The notes beneath the pieces are model-generated. The model was not told where the DNA came from. It worked only from the letters and a program-made list of their open reading frames with translations, and made no database searches. This document shows positions 24,894 to 33,349 of a stretch of 64,000 nt of DNA, piece after piece (within the stretch, counting starts at the first letter, position 1; each line of letters begins with the position of its first letter). The DNA is from Dongia_B soli. GTDB taxonomy: Bacteria > Pseudomonadota > Alphaproteobacteria > Dongiales > Dongiaceae. Location of the stretch: positions 62,001-126,000 of the forward strand of contig NZ_JAXCLW010000008.1 in NCBI RefSeq assembly GCF_034044715.1, read 5' to 3'. Made by a program: the position numbers and the translations under genes.

Positions 24894-24986
24894 CCTGGAC
24901 TCCTCTGGCTACAGGCATTCATGTCCTCGGCTCAACCGTTCGAAGCGAATGCTCTGGGAAGTGGATGGTCGTCGGCGGGCGGCCGT

Positions 24987-25030
24987 AATTATATCGTAGT
25001 ACGATATAATTGTGTCGTGAAGCGATATAA
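24987..25030. promoter_or_regulatory. Perfect 11-bp palindrome plus third half-site
   Basis: AATTATATCGT (24987-24997) and ACGATATAATT (25001-25011) are exact inverted copies with a 3-base spacer. The core CGATATAA recurs at 25023-25030. A dyad of this shape with an extra half-site is typical of a transcription-factor operator. It sits between the minus-strand 88-aa gene and the plus-strand small ORFs. No regulator gene is adjacent. Confidence 0.65.
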
Positions 25031-25155
25031 ATCAAGTGTAAGCTTAAGGAAGGGATGGCGGGGGACGATGACGGGTGCGGATGAAATGGCGGTTATGGAA
25101 GGACCGAAGTCAGAAAACGGCAAGAACCACCACCACAACCTGACCAAGGCTGAAT

Positions 25156-25272
25156 ATGAAACTCTGGCCGCGGGCCAGAAAGCTGCTCGCCCGCATGTCC
25201 ACCATGCATCTCGAGGAACTGCGACGGCTGGGACCGCAGCTGGCGCAATTGCTCATGCGCTTCGGGTCATAA
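25156..25272 (+). CDS. Candidate small protein (38 aa), basic amphipathic
   Basis: The ORF encodes MKLWPRARKLLARMSTMHLEELRRLGPQLAQLLMRFGS, given here in two parts: a basic N-terminus MKLWPRARKLLARM and a helical Leu-rich part STMHLEELRRLGPQLAQLLM ending RFGS. AAGG lies 6 bases before the ATG. An in-frame 20-codon peptide starting MKWRLWKDR precedes it at 25081 and ends just before it. Composition suggests one amphipathic helix. No homolog was recognised, and coding status is uncertain. Confidence 0.35.
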   Translation: MKLWPRARKLLARMSTMHLEELRRLGPQLAQLLMRFGS

Positions 25273-25563
25273 CGATGCGCGGGATCCAGGACGCTCAAAC
25301 CGGTGCTGAGATCACAATGATATTATACCTAAGGAGCGCGGTCGCGGCTGTTTGTTCTCTTACTAGAAGGGAGTCGCGGGCCGCGGTGAAAATCGGCGGC
25401 GAAATAGCCAACTTCATGCTTCTTTTATAATTATTTATTATTAGTCCGAATAGTTAGGCTGCTTGGCTTTGGCCATGTTCAGTGATTGGCAGAGCGAACC
25501 GGGAGCCTGGTCCGTCGTGGATGAAGGTGCTCCCTACCTGTGGAGTCATCAAGGCGTAACGGC

Positions 25564-26070
25564 ATGCAATGGGCGCCAAAGAATATTTGCCAGCTTCGTG
25601 ACTATTGGGGCAGTCTCGCGGGAGACGCCGTTCCGGAGCGAGCACTTTTCGATCCGGCCCAGGTCAAATCGATCCTTCCTTATCTGATGATCTGCGAGTT
25701 CGAATTTGCTCCGTTCCGGGTCCGCTTCCGGTTGAGCGGAACGAGCGTCGATGAAATGACCGGCATGAATTTGACCGGGCGGTATCTTGATGAATTCGCG
25801 ACCGGGACCTATGCCGCCAGTATCCAGGAAATGCTGGGTTACTATGAGGATGCGAGCAAGACCGGGCGCCCGCGGGTGTGGACTTATCCCTGGAGCGGCG
25901 ACAATCCCGGCGCCAGGGTCATATGGGTCGCCTTATTTCCGTTCCAGATAAACGGCACGCTCTCGCAATGCGTGTCCATAGAGGATTATGGCGAATTCGA
26001 CGGCGTGAAGGATGCCGAGTTGCGCCCGGAGACGGGAGCGGATTGGGCCGGGCTGTCCAAACTTATATAG
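25564..26070 (+). CDS. PAS_5-family protein
   Basis: This 168-residue protein starts at the ATG at 25564 (AAGG 9 bases upstream; an in-frame GTG lies at 25540). It follows the PAS_5 (PF07310) pattern: LRDYWGSLAGDAVPERALFDPAQVKSILPYLMICEFE, FRVRFRLSGTSVDEMTGMNLTGRYLDEF, then YPWSGDNPGARVIWVALFPF. Such single-domain PAS proteins are numerous in Rhodospirillales and Rhizobiales and have no output domain. Ligand and partner are unknown. It precedes the first ku gene by about 150 bases on the same strand, but cotranscription is uncertain. Confidence 0.8.
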   Translation: MQWAPKNICQLRDYWGSLAGDAVPERALFDPAQVKSILPYLMICEFEFAPFRVRFRLSGTSVDEMTGMNLTGRYLDEFATGTYAASIQEMLGYYEDASKTGRPRVWTYPWSGDNPGARVIWVALFPFQINGTLSQCVSIEDYGEFDGVKDAELRPETGADWAGLSKLI

Positions 26071-26218
26071 GGTTATCCCGCCCGCTCGATGTCGATTCTC
26101 GTTCTTGCTTAATATTGCATCAGGTTGTCCGGCGAGGTCCGGAACTTATGGCCCATAGCACGGTTACGTGGGGGTTGCCTACGCAGATGAGTCGGCATCC
26201 AGAGAGGTCAGCACGGTC

Positions 26219-27106
26219 ATGGCCCCCAGAGCCAATTGGAAAGGCTATCTGAAGATCGCGGAAGTGACCTGTCCGGTCGCTCTTTACACGGCTGCCTCGA
26301 CCTCGGAACGCATGGCCTTCCATACGGTCAACCGGGAAACCGGGCATCGGGTGCACCGGCAATTCATCGACAGCGAAACAGGTGATCCGGTCGAGCGTGA
26401 GGACCAGGTCAAGGGATATGGCGTCGGTGATGACGATTACGTCATCCTCGAACCGGAGGAGATAACGGCTGCGGTCCCGGCCAGCGATAAGACCCTCTCG
26501 GTCGATGCTTTTATCGCCTGCGACGATATCGACAATGTCTATTTCGACCGGCCCTATTATTTGGCACCGGCCGATAAGAATGCCGAGGAATCCTTCTTCC
26601 TTATATGCAAAGGCATGCAGGCGGCCAATGTCGCGGCTATCGCCCAGACCGTGCTGTTTCGCCGGGTGCGCACTTTGCTCATCCGGGCGCACGGGCCGGG
26701 CATGATCGCGACCACCTTGAATTACGATTATGAAGTCCGGTCCGCGAGAGAGGCCTTTGAAGACATTCCGAAAATGAAGATCAAAGGCGAAATGCTGGAT
26801 CTCGCCAAGCACATCATCGACACCAAAATGGGAGAATTCGATCCCCGCGAGTTCGATGACCGCTATGAGGCTGCTCTGGCTGACTTGGTTAAAGCGAAGC
26901 TGGAAGGCAAACCTATTCCCAAGCTCAAGGTCATCCAGCCGGGCAAAGTCATCGATCTCATGGAAGCCTTACGGCAGAGCGCCGGCCGCGAGAAAGGCGG
27001 TGCCGGTACCAAGAAAGCCGCGGGGACTTCACGCCGCAGCGCGGCGGCAAAAGGGAAAAAGACCGCCAAGAAGAAGGCGGCGCCGGCACGGCGGAAGGCC
27101 GGTTGA
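26219..27106 (+). CDS. ku: Non-homologous end-joining protein Ku, copy 1
   Basis: This 295-residue protein starts at the ATG at 26219 after GAGAGG; the frame is open 17 codons further. The Ku core is clear: NWKGYLKIAEVTCPVALYTAAS, FHTVNRETGHRVHRQFIDSETGDPVEREDQVKGYGVG, then YYLAPADKNAEESFFLICKGMQ. The last 40 residues are a Lys/Ala-rich tail (KKAAGTSRRSAAAKGKKTAKKK), as in bacterial Ku proteins that thread or slide on DNA. Bacterial Ku binds double-strand ends and recruits LigD. No ligD is in the window. It is convergent with a second ku gene 21 bases away. Confidence 0.93.
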   Translation: MAPRANWKGYLKIAEVTCPVALYTAASTSERMAFHTVNRETGHRVHRQFIDSETGDPVEREDQVKGYGVGDDDYVILEPEEITAAVPASDKTLSVDAFIACDDIDNVYFDRPYYLAPADKNAEESFFLICKGMQAANVAAIAQTVLFRRVRTLLIRAHGPGMIATTLNYDYEVRSAREAFEDIPKMKIKGEMLDLAKHIIDTKMGEFDPREFDDRYEAALADLVKAKLEGKPIPKLKVIQPGKVIDLMEALRQSAGREKGGAGTKKAAGTSRRSAAAKGKKTAKKKAAPARRKAG

Positions 27107-27127
27107 TCATCTCCATCTGAATGCACT

Positions 27128-27940
27128 CTAGCGCTTGCGCGGTCTCTTCTCTTCGGAGGCAATGCTCTTCCGCAAGGCATCGACGATGCTGATCACATTA
27201 CTGGGGCGCTCTGCTGCTTCGCTCTTGCCTTTGCGCCCGGCGACCCGCTTACCCTTGCGCTTGCTGGCAATGATATCGAGCAGCCTTTCCTGAACGGGGT
27301 CGTTCACCATGGAAGGGTCCCAGGCTTTGGATCGTTCGGCGATCAGCTTCTCCACCATATCGACCAGCTTCTTATCGGTCTTCGGGGTCTTGATGCCGGT
27401 GAAGTAGGGTTTCACGTCACGCACTTCGTCACCATATCGCAATGTCCAGAGGACAATGCCTTTGTCGCGCGGCTGCAGCATGACGGCCCGCTCGCGGCGA
27501 TACATGACAAGGCGGGAAATGCCGACGGTTTTGGTGGCTTCCATTGCATCCCGTATGACGCAGAACGCTTCCTCGCCCACCTCGTCATCGGGCATCAGAT
27601 AATGCGGCTTGTCGTACCAGATCCAGTCAATGCTATCCCTCGGCACGAACATGTCGATATCGATGGTGCGGGTACTTTCCAGTGCCACGGCCTCGATTTC
27701 TTCATCTTCCAGTAGCACGAAATCGTCTGCTCCCCGCTGGTAGCCCTTGACCTCATTTTCCTCATCGACAGGGTCGCCAGTTTCAGCATCGACATATTGG
27801 CTGACAATGCGATTGCCTGTTTTGCGATTTATTGTATGGAAGCGGACCTTCTCGCTTTCCGAGGTCGCCGGCATCATCGAGACCGGGCAAGTCACCAGGG
27901 ATAGCTTTAAGTAACCTTTCCAGAAGCTGCGTGGCGGCAT
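27128..27940 (-). CDS. ku: Non-homologous end-joining protein Ku, copy 2
   Basis: This 270-residue Ku protein has the core SFWKGYLKLSLVTCPVSMMPAT, FHTINRKTGNRIVSQYVDAETGDPVDEENEVKGYQRG, then PHYLMPDDEVGEEAFCVIRDAM. The C-terminus is shorter and less Lys-rich than copy 1 (ends SIASEEKRPRKR). It is clearly a paralog of copy 1, but divergent in the tail and the middle. In Sinorhizobium, adjacent Ku paralogs can act as a heterodimer; whether that holds here is inference. Confidence 0.93.
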   Translation of the reverse strand: MPPRSFWKGYLKLSLVTCPVSMMPATSESEKVRFHTINRKTGNRIVSQYVDAETGDPVDEENEVKGYQRGADDFVLLEDEEIEAVALESTRTIDIDMFVPRDSIDWIWYDKPHYLMPDDEVGEEAFCVIRDAMEATKTVGISRLVMYRRERAVMLQPRDKGIVLWTLRYGDEVRDVKPYFTGIKTPKTDKKLVDMVEKLIAERSKAWDPSMVNDPVQERLLDIIASKRKGKRVAGRKGKSEAAERPSNVISIVDALRKSIASEEKRPRKR

Positions 27941-28146
27941 GTCTCACCAGCTGGTCGCGACGGAGGCGCATTGCTGGAGGCGGCAGTGCGTTAAGAAACG
28001 GGGAATCTCACGCCCTTTCGGAAAGAGCGCCTCCACACCGACAACATCGATACGGGCAAAAGGTTCCAGGGGGTCGCCTTATGAGATGCCTTATTAATTG
28101 TCGAGTCATCAGAGCGACGTCATAGTTGCAGGGAGGGGAGAGTTTG

Positions 28147-28770
28147 ATGATCGATATCTTCAAAATTCTTGCAGCCGCCGCTTCGGGTTATCTTTTGGGC
28201 AGCCTGAATACCGCGCTGATCGTCGGAAAAATATACCGCAAGGATATCCGGCAGCATGGAAGCAGAAGTGCCGGGCTTACCAATACTCTGAGAGTGCTTG
28301 GGAAACCCGCTGCGGCGTTTGTTCTTGCGGGGGATGTCTTAAAAGGGATAGCGGCCGCTCTTATAGGGTTGCACCTCGGCGTTTATGTTAACTCGGGAGA
28401 GGCGATCGATTGCCTCAGCCTGTTGGCGGCAGGTGCAGGAGCAGTTATCGGGCATAACTGGCCGGTTTATTTCGGCTTCAAAGGGGGTAAGGGAGCACTT
28501 ACGGCAGCGGCCGTTCTATTTATGATCAACTGGGTTATGGCCCTTATATCCCTTGGCCTTTTTGTAACGATCGTCGCATTAACCCGTTACGTTTCTTTAG
28601 GCACCATAAGTGCCGCAATACTTCTTGTGGCGATTTCGTTTGTGCCGGATTTTGGAAATACATTTTATTTTCATCTATTTGCCTGCGCGATGGCGTGTAT
28701 CGTTATTTTCAAGCATCGGGAAAATATCCGAAGGCTGTTTTCGGGAACAGAAAACAAGCTCACCTTTTGA
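28147..28770 (+). CDS. plsY: Glycerol-3-phosphate acyltransferase PlsY homolog
   Basis: This 207-residue membrane protein starts at the ATG at 28147 behind GGAGGGGA. It has about five to six transmembrane segments. PlsY motifs are visible: GSLNTALIVGKIYRKDIRQHGSRSAGLTNTLR, where the usual GSGNxGATN reads GSRSAGLTN; GHNWPVYFGFKGGKGALTAAA; and a final FKHRENIRRLFSGTENK. PlsY transfers acyl from acyl-phosphate to glycerol-3-phosphate. Base composition is visibly more AT-rich than neighbours (for example ATTTTATTTTCATCTATTTG), and the altered motif suggests a horizontally acquired or accessory paralog. Confidence 0.85.
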   Translation: MIDIFKILAAAASGYLLGSLNTALIVGKIYRKDIRQHGSRSAGLTNTLRVLGKPAAAFVLAGDVLKGIAAALIGLHLGVYVNSGEAIDCLSLLAAGAGAVIGHNWPVYFGFKGGKGALTAAAVLFMINWVMALISLGLFVTIVALTRYVSLGTISAAILLVAISFVPDFGNTFYFHLFACAMACIVIFKHRENIRRLFSGTENKLTF

Positions 28771-28872
28771 TCTTCCCGCATGGAGCTCGTCAAATGTGAA
28801 CTAACCTCCTGGGTGCGGCGTTACAGCCGCGTCGAGGCAAGCCGGACCATGCAAGGTTGTCGCCGATGCCGC

Positions 28873-30870
28873 TTAAGCGGGCCGCCCGGCGCGGCTTTCC
28901 ATCACCAGTTTCTTGGCGCGGGGAATCAACGAGGATTCCATGCTGAATTCGGTAACACCGTAGCTCAACAAAGTCGGGATCAAAGCCGGATCGCCGGCTG
29001 CTTCGCCACAGACGCCGACCCAGATCCCTTTGGCACGCGCGGCCTGGCAGGTGAGTTCGATCATGCGCAAGACGGCCGGATGCGATGCCTGGCACAGCCG
29101 CCGCAATCGCGGATTTCCGTGCAGCCGATCTGCCGCCATGGTGTATTGCGTGAGGTCATTGGTGCCGATCGAGAAGAAGCCGACCTCCTCGGCCAACTGG
29201 GTGGCACACATGACGGCGGCCGGTGTCTCGATCATGATGCCGAGTTCCGGCAGCCGCGCGGCTTTGCCCTCTGCCGCCAATTCTGCGGCACAGATGGAGA
29301 GGAGCGCCTTTACTTCGCGGATTTCCCCGATGTCGCTCACCATCGGGATCATGATCTTGACATTGCTTTCGGCCGCAGCGCGCAGGAGCGCGCGCAATTG
29401 CGGTTTGAAAATATCCGGCCGGTCGAGACAGAGGCGCACGCCGCGCCAGCCCAGGAAGGGATTTTCTTCACGCCGCGCGGACAGACCCGGCAGTGGCTTG
29501 TCGCCGCCGACATCCAGCGTGCGAATGATCACCGGCCGGTCGTCGAATTGACGGGCGATCTCGAGATAGGCGGCCAGTTGCTCATCTTCGCTTGGCAGCG
29601 AGCGGCGCTCCAGGAACAGGAATTCGGTGCGCAGCAAGCCGACACCCATGGCGCCGTTTTTCAAGGCCTGCGTCGTTTCGGCCGGCAGGTTGAGATTGGC
29701 GGCGATTTCGATATCGACACCATCGAGCGTGCGGGCGTGAAGGTGAGCATAGGATGCCAGGATCTCCCGCTCGCGGGCGAGATCGTCCGCTTCCCTCAGG
29801 AAGCTATCGACGTCTGTTTGGCTCGGATTGAACACAACGAGACCGGCTCCGCCATCCAGGGCCACGGTTTTTGCTTCGCGCAGCTGAGCGATATCTGTCG
29901 CCAGGCCGAGGACAGCGGGAATGCCCAGGGAGCGGGCCAGGATGGCCAAGTGGGATGTCGCCGCACCTTCGAGGCAGACGAGGCCCTTGATCCGGTCCGC
30001 CGGCAGGCGCGAAAAATCGATTGCACCGATATTGCTGGCCACCAGGATGCAAGGCTCATTGAGAGATGCGCTGTCCAGGACCGGCAGGCCAAGCAGTTCG
30101 GCGGCGATCTGGCGAGCTATTTCTTCAATGTCGTCGGCGCGGGCCGTGAAATATCCGTCGTCAAGTTGGCGAAACGAAGCCGCGAGTTGCTGACCCACAG
30201 TCAGGGTCGCATAAACCGGATCCTGGCGGTCGCCGATCCTTGTTTCGATCGGCGTAATGAAATCGGGATCGTTGGCAAGATTGATCAGGGCAGTGAGAAT
30301 TTCCGCGCCGAGAACGTCGCCGTGCGGATGCGCCTCTTTCATGCGGGCGAGATCCGTGGCCGTACGGGTAACGAAGGCGTCTACGGCGGCCCGGAACGCT
30401 GCCAGTTTTGGTTCCACTTGACCGTCAGCAATCGTCGCGGCGGCCGGCTTGATGCTTTCAGGGATATGCAGCCAGACTGGGCCGATCGCGATGCCGGCAG
30501 AAGCGGCGACGCCGGTCAGGTGATTATCCGTGCACCGATCTCGACCGAGGCCTACTTTCGTCGGCACGGCCGCGGCAGGTCCCGGTGGTGCGACCGAAGA
30601 GGCTGTGCGGTCGGTCGGCTTCCCGCTGATCAATTCGACCAGCGCGTCAAGTGCGGCATCGGCATCGACGCCGCTTGCTCGCACCGTGACTTCCTCGCCG
30701 ATCTTGGCGCCGAGCAACATGATTTTCACGGCGCTTTTGCCGCTGGCGACGATCTTGCCTTTGACGATCTCGACGGTGGCATCGAAGCTTTTCGCCAGTT
30801 TGACGATTTGTGCAGCGGGACGGGCATGCAGGCCCTCGTCGAGCGCCACTCTGACGATCTTTTCCAGCAT
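28873..30870 (-). CDS. HPr-Enzyme I fusion phosphotransferase of the PTS
   Basis: I start at the ATG at 30870 (MLEKIVRVALDEGLHARP), which puts the HPr phosphorylation site exactly at His15 and the regulatory-type Ser in GKSAVKI at position 46. About residues 1-90 are HPr. A linker rich in Pro/Ala follows, then full Enzyme I: the N-terminal phospho-His in GAATSHLAILARSLGIPAVLG, and the PEP-binding barrel with GLLRTEFLFLERRSLPSEDEQ, RTLDVGGDKPL, GVRLCLDRPDIF, GTNDLTQYT and CGEAAGDP. It takes phosphate from PEP and hands it to the IIA encoded just upstream. It is the last gene of the PTS operon, 7 bases after the IIB gene. Confidence 0.93.
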   Translation of the reverse strand: MLEKIVRVALDEGLHARPAAQIVKLAKSFDATVEIVKGKIVASGKSAVKIMLLGAKIGEEVTVRASGVDADAALDALVELISGKPTDRTASSVAPPGPAAAVPTKVGLGRDRCTDNHLTGVAASAGIAIGPVWLHIPESIKPAAATIADGQVEPKLAAFRAAVDAFVTRTATDLARMKEAHPHGDVLGAEILTALINLANDPDFITPIETRIGDRQDPVYATLTVGQQLAASFRQLDDGYFTARADDIEEIARQIAAELLGLPVLDSASLNEPCILVASNIGAIDFSRLPADRIKGLVCLEGAATSHLAILARSLGIPAVLGLATDIAQLREAKTVALDGGAGLVVFNPSQTDVDSFLREADDLAREREILASYAHLHARTLDGVDIEIAANLNLPAETTQALKNGAMGVGLLRTEFLFLERRSLPSEDEQLAAYLEIARQFDDRPVIIRTLDVGGDKPLPGLSARREENPFLGWRGVRLCLDRPDIFKPQLRALLRAAAESNVKIMIPMVSDIGEIREVKALLSICAAELAAEGKAARLPELGIMIETPAAVMCATQLAEEVGFFSIGTNDLTQYTMAADRLHGNPRLRRLCQASHPAVLRMIELTCQAARAKGIWVGVCGEAAGDPALIPTLLSYGVTEFSMESSLIPRAKKLVMESRAGRPA

Positions 30871-30877
30871 GGACGTC

Positions 30878-31165
30878 TCAGCCGGCGCGCAGGGCCGCCT
30901 CGATCTGGTCCAGGGCGGCATCCTTGCCGATACCGGTCAGGAAAGGCAGGCCTTTGATCACCGGCTTGCCAAGATTGTCGGGAACCGGCGTGGTCGAAAC
31001 GATCAGATCGGCATCGGGCGCCAGGCTTGGCACCTCGGTCGCCTTGCACTGGCGGATCGCGACTGGAATACCCTTTTCCTTCATCGCATCCTCGATCGCC
31101 ATTGCCACGACAGTCGATGTGGCGACAGCGGTGCCGCAGGCAACCAGCACGACCTTGGTTTTCAT
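30878..31165 (-). CDS. PTS IIB component, galactitol type
   Basis: This 95-residue protein has the IIB Cys phosphorylation loop at its N-terminus (VVLVACGTAVATSTVVA, Cys10) and the Rossmann-like IIB fold of the galactitol/ascorbate superfamily (LIVSTTPVPDNLGKPVIKGLPFLTGIG). It passes phosphate from IIA to the incoming sugar at IIC. It sits between the IIA and HPr-EI genes. Confidence 0.9.
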   Translation of the reverse strand: MKTKVVLVACGTAVATSTVVAMAIEDAMKEKGIPVAIRQCKATEVPSLAPDADLIVSTTPVPDNLGKPVIKGLPFLTGIGKDAALDQIEAALRAG

Positions 31166-31180
31166 CGCAATTCTCCCAAC

Positions 31181-31651
31181 TCAGGCGGCTTTCGCCAGTA
31201 AGGCCAAGATATCTTCCTTATCCGCCGCCGCGGTCATTTCTTCAAGCAGGCTTCCATTCTGGATCAGGCCGGCAATCGCCTGAAGCATCTCGACCTGCTT
31301 GTCTTTCTCTTTCAAAGCCAGAAGGAACACGATGGAAATGGGAAGCTTTTCGTCGGGGTCTTCCATATTCCCGAACAGGACCGGCTTGGTCAGAGTCGCC
31401 ACGGCGACCGCCGGCATGACCACATGTTCGGGATCGGTATGGGGGACGGCGACATTGATCTCGCCAAGAGGGAGGCCGGTCGGCATGTCGGTTTCGCGGG
31501 CGATGACCGCCTCAACATAGCTTTCCGTCACAAGATCTTGCTCGGCCAGCTTGCCGCCGAGCAGGGCGATCACCTCATTGGCATCCCCGGCCTCGATGCC
31601 GGTGAAAATCATTTGCGGGTCGATCAATCGCATTAAAGTGTTGGACATCAT
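31181..31651 (-). CDS. PTS IIA component, GatA/fructose-mannitol type
   Basis: This 156-residue EIIA of the Fru/Mtl/Gat fold has the phospho-His71 in LGEINVAVPHTDPEHVVMPAVAVATL and the helix region GLIQNGSLLEEMTAAADKEDILALL. It accepts phosphate from HPr. GGAGAG lies before two adjacent ATGs (31651 and 31648). It is separated from the IIC gene by a strong hairpin. Confidence 0.9.
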   Translation of the reverse strand: MMSNTLMRLIDPQMIFTGIEAGDANEVIALLGGKLAEQDLVTESYVEAVIARETDMPTGLPLGEINVAVPHTDPEHVVMPAVAVATLTKPVLFGNMEDPDEKLPISIVFLLALKEKDKQVEMLQAIAGLIQNGSLLEEMTAAADKEDILALLAKAA

Positions 31652-31662
31652 CTCTCCGATGC

Positions 31663-31689
31663 GCCCCGCTCCGATTGCCGGAGCGGGGC
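31663..31689 (-). other. Intercistronic hairpin between PTS IIC and IIA genes
   Basis: GCCCCGCTCCG (31663-31673) and CGGAGCGGGGC (31679-31689) form a perfect 11-bp stem with loop ATTGC. No T-tract follows on the coding strand, and the next gene's ribosome-binding site follows at once. It is more likely an mRNA-stability or partial-attenuation element than a full terminator. Confidence 0.6.
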
Positions 31690-31699
31690 TGTCACAGGC

Positions 31700-33097
31700 C
31701 TAGGCTGCGGCTTCTTCCTCAGCCCCAGCCTTCAATTCCCAATTGGTCGCGGAACGCCGATAGAGCCAATAGCCGATCGCCACCAGGATAGCAGCGACGG
31801 CCAGTCCGATTGCGGCCAGGTTCTGGACCAGTTCTACCATGACATAGGGGACCCAGAGGAAGCCGTCGACGATGCTGGTGATCTGCGCGGCATTTTCCGG
31901 CAGCTTGAACCCGGCACTGACCGCCGCATTGGTGAAGAGCGGGGCTAGGGCGGTGGCGACATAGAAGCCGATGGCCAAGGTCACCGTGCCGATGATCACC
32001 ATGCGGAAGACATTGCCTTTCACAATCGGCGCGGTCATCGCCACGACGAAGGGAATGACGGCGAGATCGGCGAACAAGATCACGCGGCTGCCCGGCAGGA
32101 TGACCGACAGCAGAATGGCGATCGGCACCAAAATCAGGGAGCTGGAAATCGCCGCCGGATGGCCGATGAGGATGGCGGAATCGAGGCCTATCAGGATCTC
32201 GCGGTCGCCGGCGCGCTTCTGCACAAAGGTGCGGGCGGCTTCCGAAACCGGGATCAGGCCTTCCATCAGGATCTTCACCATACGCGGCAGCAGCAGCATG
32301 ACGGCGGCCAGGTTCATCGCCGTCTTCAGGACATTGGTGATCATCGTGCCGCGGTCGGGCACGTTGTAATAGGCAATGGCGCCCAGCACCAGGCCGATGA
32401 TCAGGCCGAGGATGACCGGCTCGCCAAAAACGCCGAGGCGGCGCTGGATGGTATTGTTGTCGATATTGATCTTGTTGATGCCCGGGATGCGGTCGATGAT
32501 CCAGTTCAGCACGATGGCGATGGGCACGATCTGAGCGGATGCCAGGTGCGGCACCGAGACGCCGGGCACTTCATAGAAGCGCTGCACACCCTTCGCGGTC
32601 CAGTCGGCGAACAGCAAGGTCAGGGCGACGACGATCGCCGCAGCGATCAGGCCGTAAACCAGACTGTTGGTCGCGGCGACCACCAGCGAGCCAACGAAAG
32701 CGAAATGCCAGAAGTTCCAGACATCGACATTCAGCGTGCGGGTCAGGCGCGCCAGCAGCAGCACCAGATTGACGATGATGCCGACCGGAATGATCCACAG
32801 CCCGACCGAGGAGCCGAAGGCGATGGCGGCAGCAGATGGCCAGCCCACATCGACCACATCACGGGTGATGCCGGTATTCTTGACGATGGCCTGGGCGACA
32901 TCGCTAAGGCTGGTCCACATGAGGCCGATGACCAGATTGATGCCGATGAAGGCAACGCCGATGGTGATGCCGGCGCGGAAGGCTCGGCCCGGCTTGGCGC
33001 CCAGGATGATCGCGAAAATGAAAATGAAAACCGGCAGCAGGACGGTCGAACCCAAACCGTCGATGACGCCTTTGATATCTGTAAGAATCGTGTCCAT
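31700..33097 (-). CDS. PTS IIC component, galactitol type
   Basis: This 465-residue membrane permease of the EIIC-GAT family opens MDTILTDIKGVIDGLGSTVLLPVFIFIFAIILGAKPGRAFRAG. It has about ten to eleven hydrophobic segments and the family-typical KTAMNLAAVMLLLPRMVKILMEGLIPVSEAARTFVQKR and HPAAISSSLILVPIAILL regions. GGAGG lies nine bases before the ATG. It is the first gene of the operon IIC-IIA-IIB-HPr/EI. The usual catabolic partners (polyol phosphate dehydrogenase, kinase, aldolase) are not adjacent, so the sugar is unknown; galactitol, arabitol or a related polyol are possible. Confidence 0.9.
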   Translation of the reverse strand: MDTILTDIKGVIDGLGSTVLLPVFIFIFAIILGAKPGRAFRAGITIGVAFIGINLVIGLMWTSLSDVAQAIVKNTGITRDVVDVGWPSAAAIAFGSSVGLWIIPVGIIVNLVLLLARLTRTLNVDVWNFWHFAFVGSLVVAATNSLVYGLIAAAIVVALTLLFADWTAKGVQRFYEVPGVSVPHLASAQIVPIAIVLNWIIDRIPGINKINIDNNTIQRRLGVFGEPVILGLIIGLVLGAIAYYNVPDRGTMITNVLKTAMNLAAVMLLLPRMVKILMEGLIPVSEAARTFVQKRAGDREILIGLDSAILIGHPAAISSSLILVPIAILLSVILPGSRVILFADLAVIPFVVAMTAPIVKGNVFRMVIIGTVTLAIGFYVATALAPLFTNAAVSAGFKLPENAAQITSIVDGFLWVPYVMVELVQNLAAIGLAVAAILVAIGYWLYRRSATNWELKAGAEEEAAA

Positions 33098-33349
33098 TTC
33101 GAAAAGCCTCCCCCTATATCCAAATCAATCCGGAGGCAGCCTTCGATGGTCCCAAGCGGACTCAGTCAGTATGACGCTGCATGCGCCCTTTCGACACCGA
33201 CCCCACCCCTCTCAGCCGAAACCGACTGTCCCCGCGTTTGTAAGGGAATACGTTTATATCTGTTATTTTTAAAGTCAATTCTCGGCAATAAAATTATAAG
33301 AATCGGCGGATTTAGATGCGATCCCAATACGTTACCCAGGTCATCTCCG

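Larger units (their letters stand above)
24894..25563. other. 670-base region with palindrome, small ORFs and an AT-rich tract
   Basis: No long gene is supported. The region holds the palindrome at 24987-25011, a third half-site to 25030, and a 38-codon ORF at 25156-25272. An AT-rich tract follows (around 25425-25445, ATAATTATTTATTATTAG), probably part of the promoter for the PAS gene. Longer plus-strand frames here lack a ribosome-binding site and are repetitive (His-rich, then Ala-rich). Confidence 0.55.

Noticed and set aside
24744..25430. A 228-codon plus-strand open frame
   Set aside because: Its first part is antisense to the 88-aa gene with a good ribosome-binding site, and the rest is repetitive (His- then Ala-rich).
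28780..30957. A 725-codon plus-strand open frame
   Set aside because: It lies antisense to the HPr-EI fusion, whose HPr and Enzyme I motifs are unambiguous. The plus-strand product is low in recognisable structure and rich in Gln/Arg/Gly as expected for an antisense frame in GC-rich DNA.
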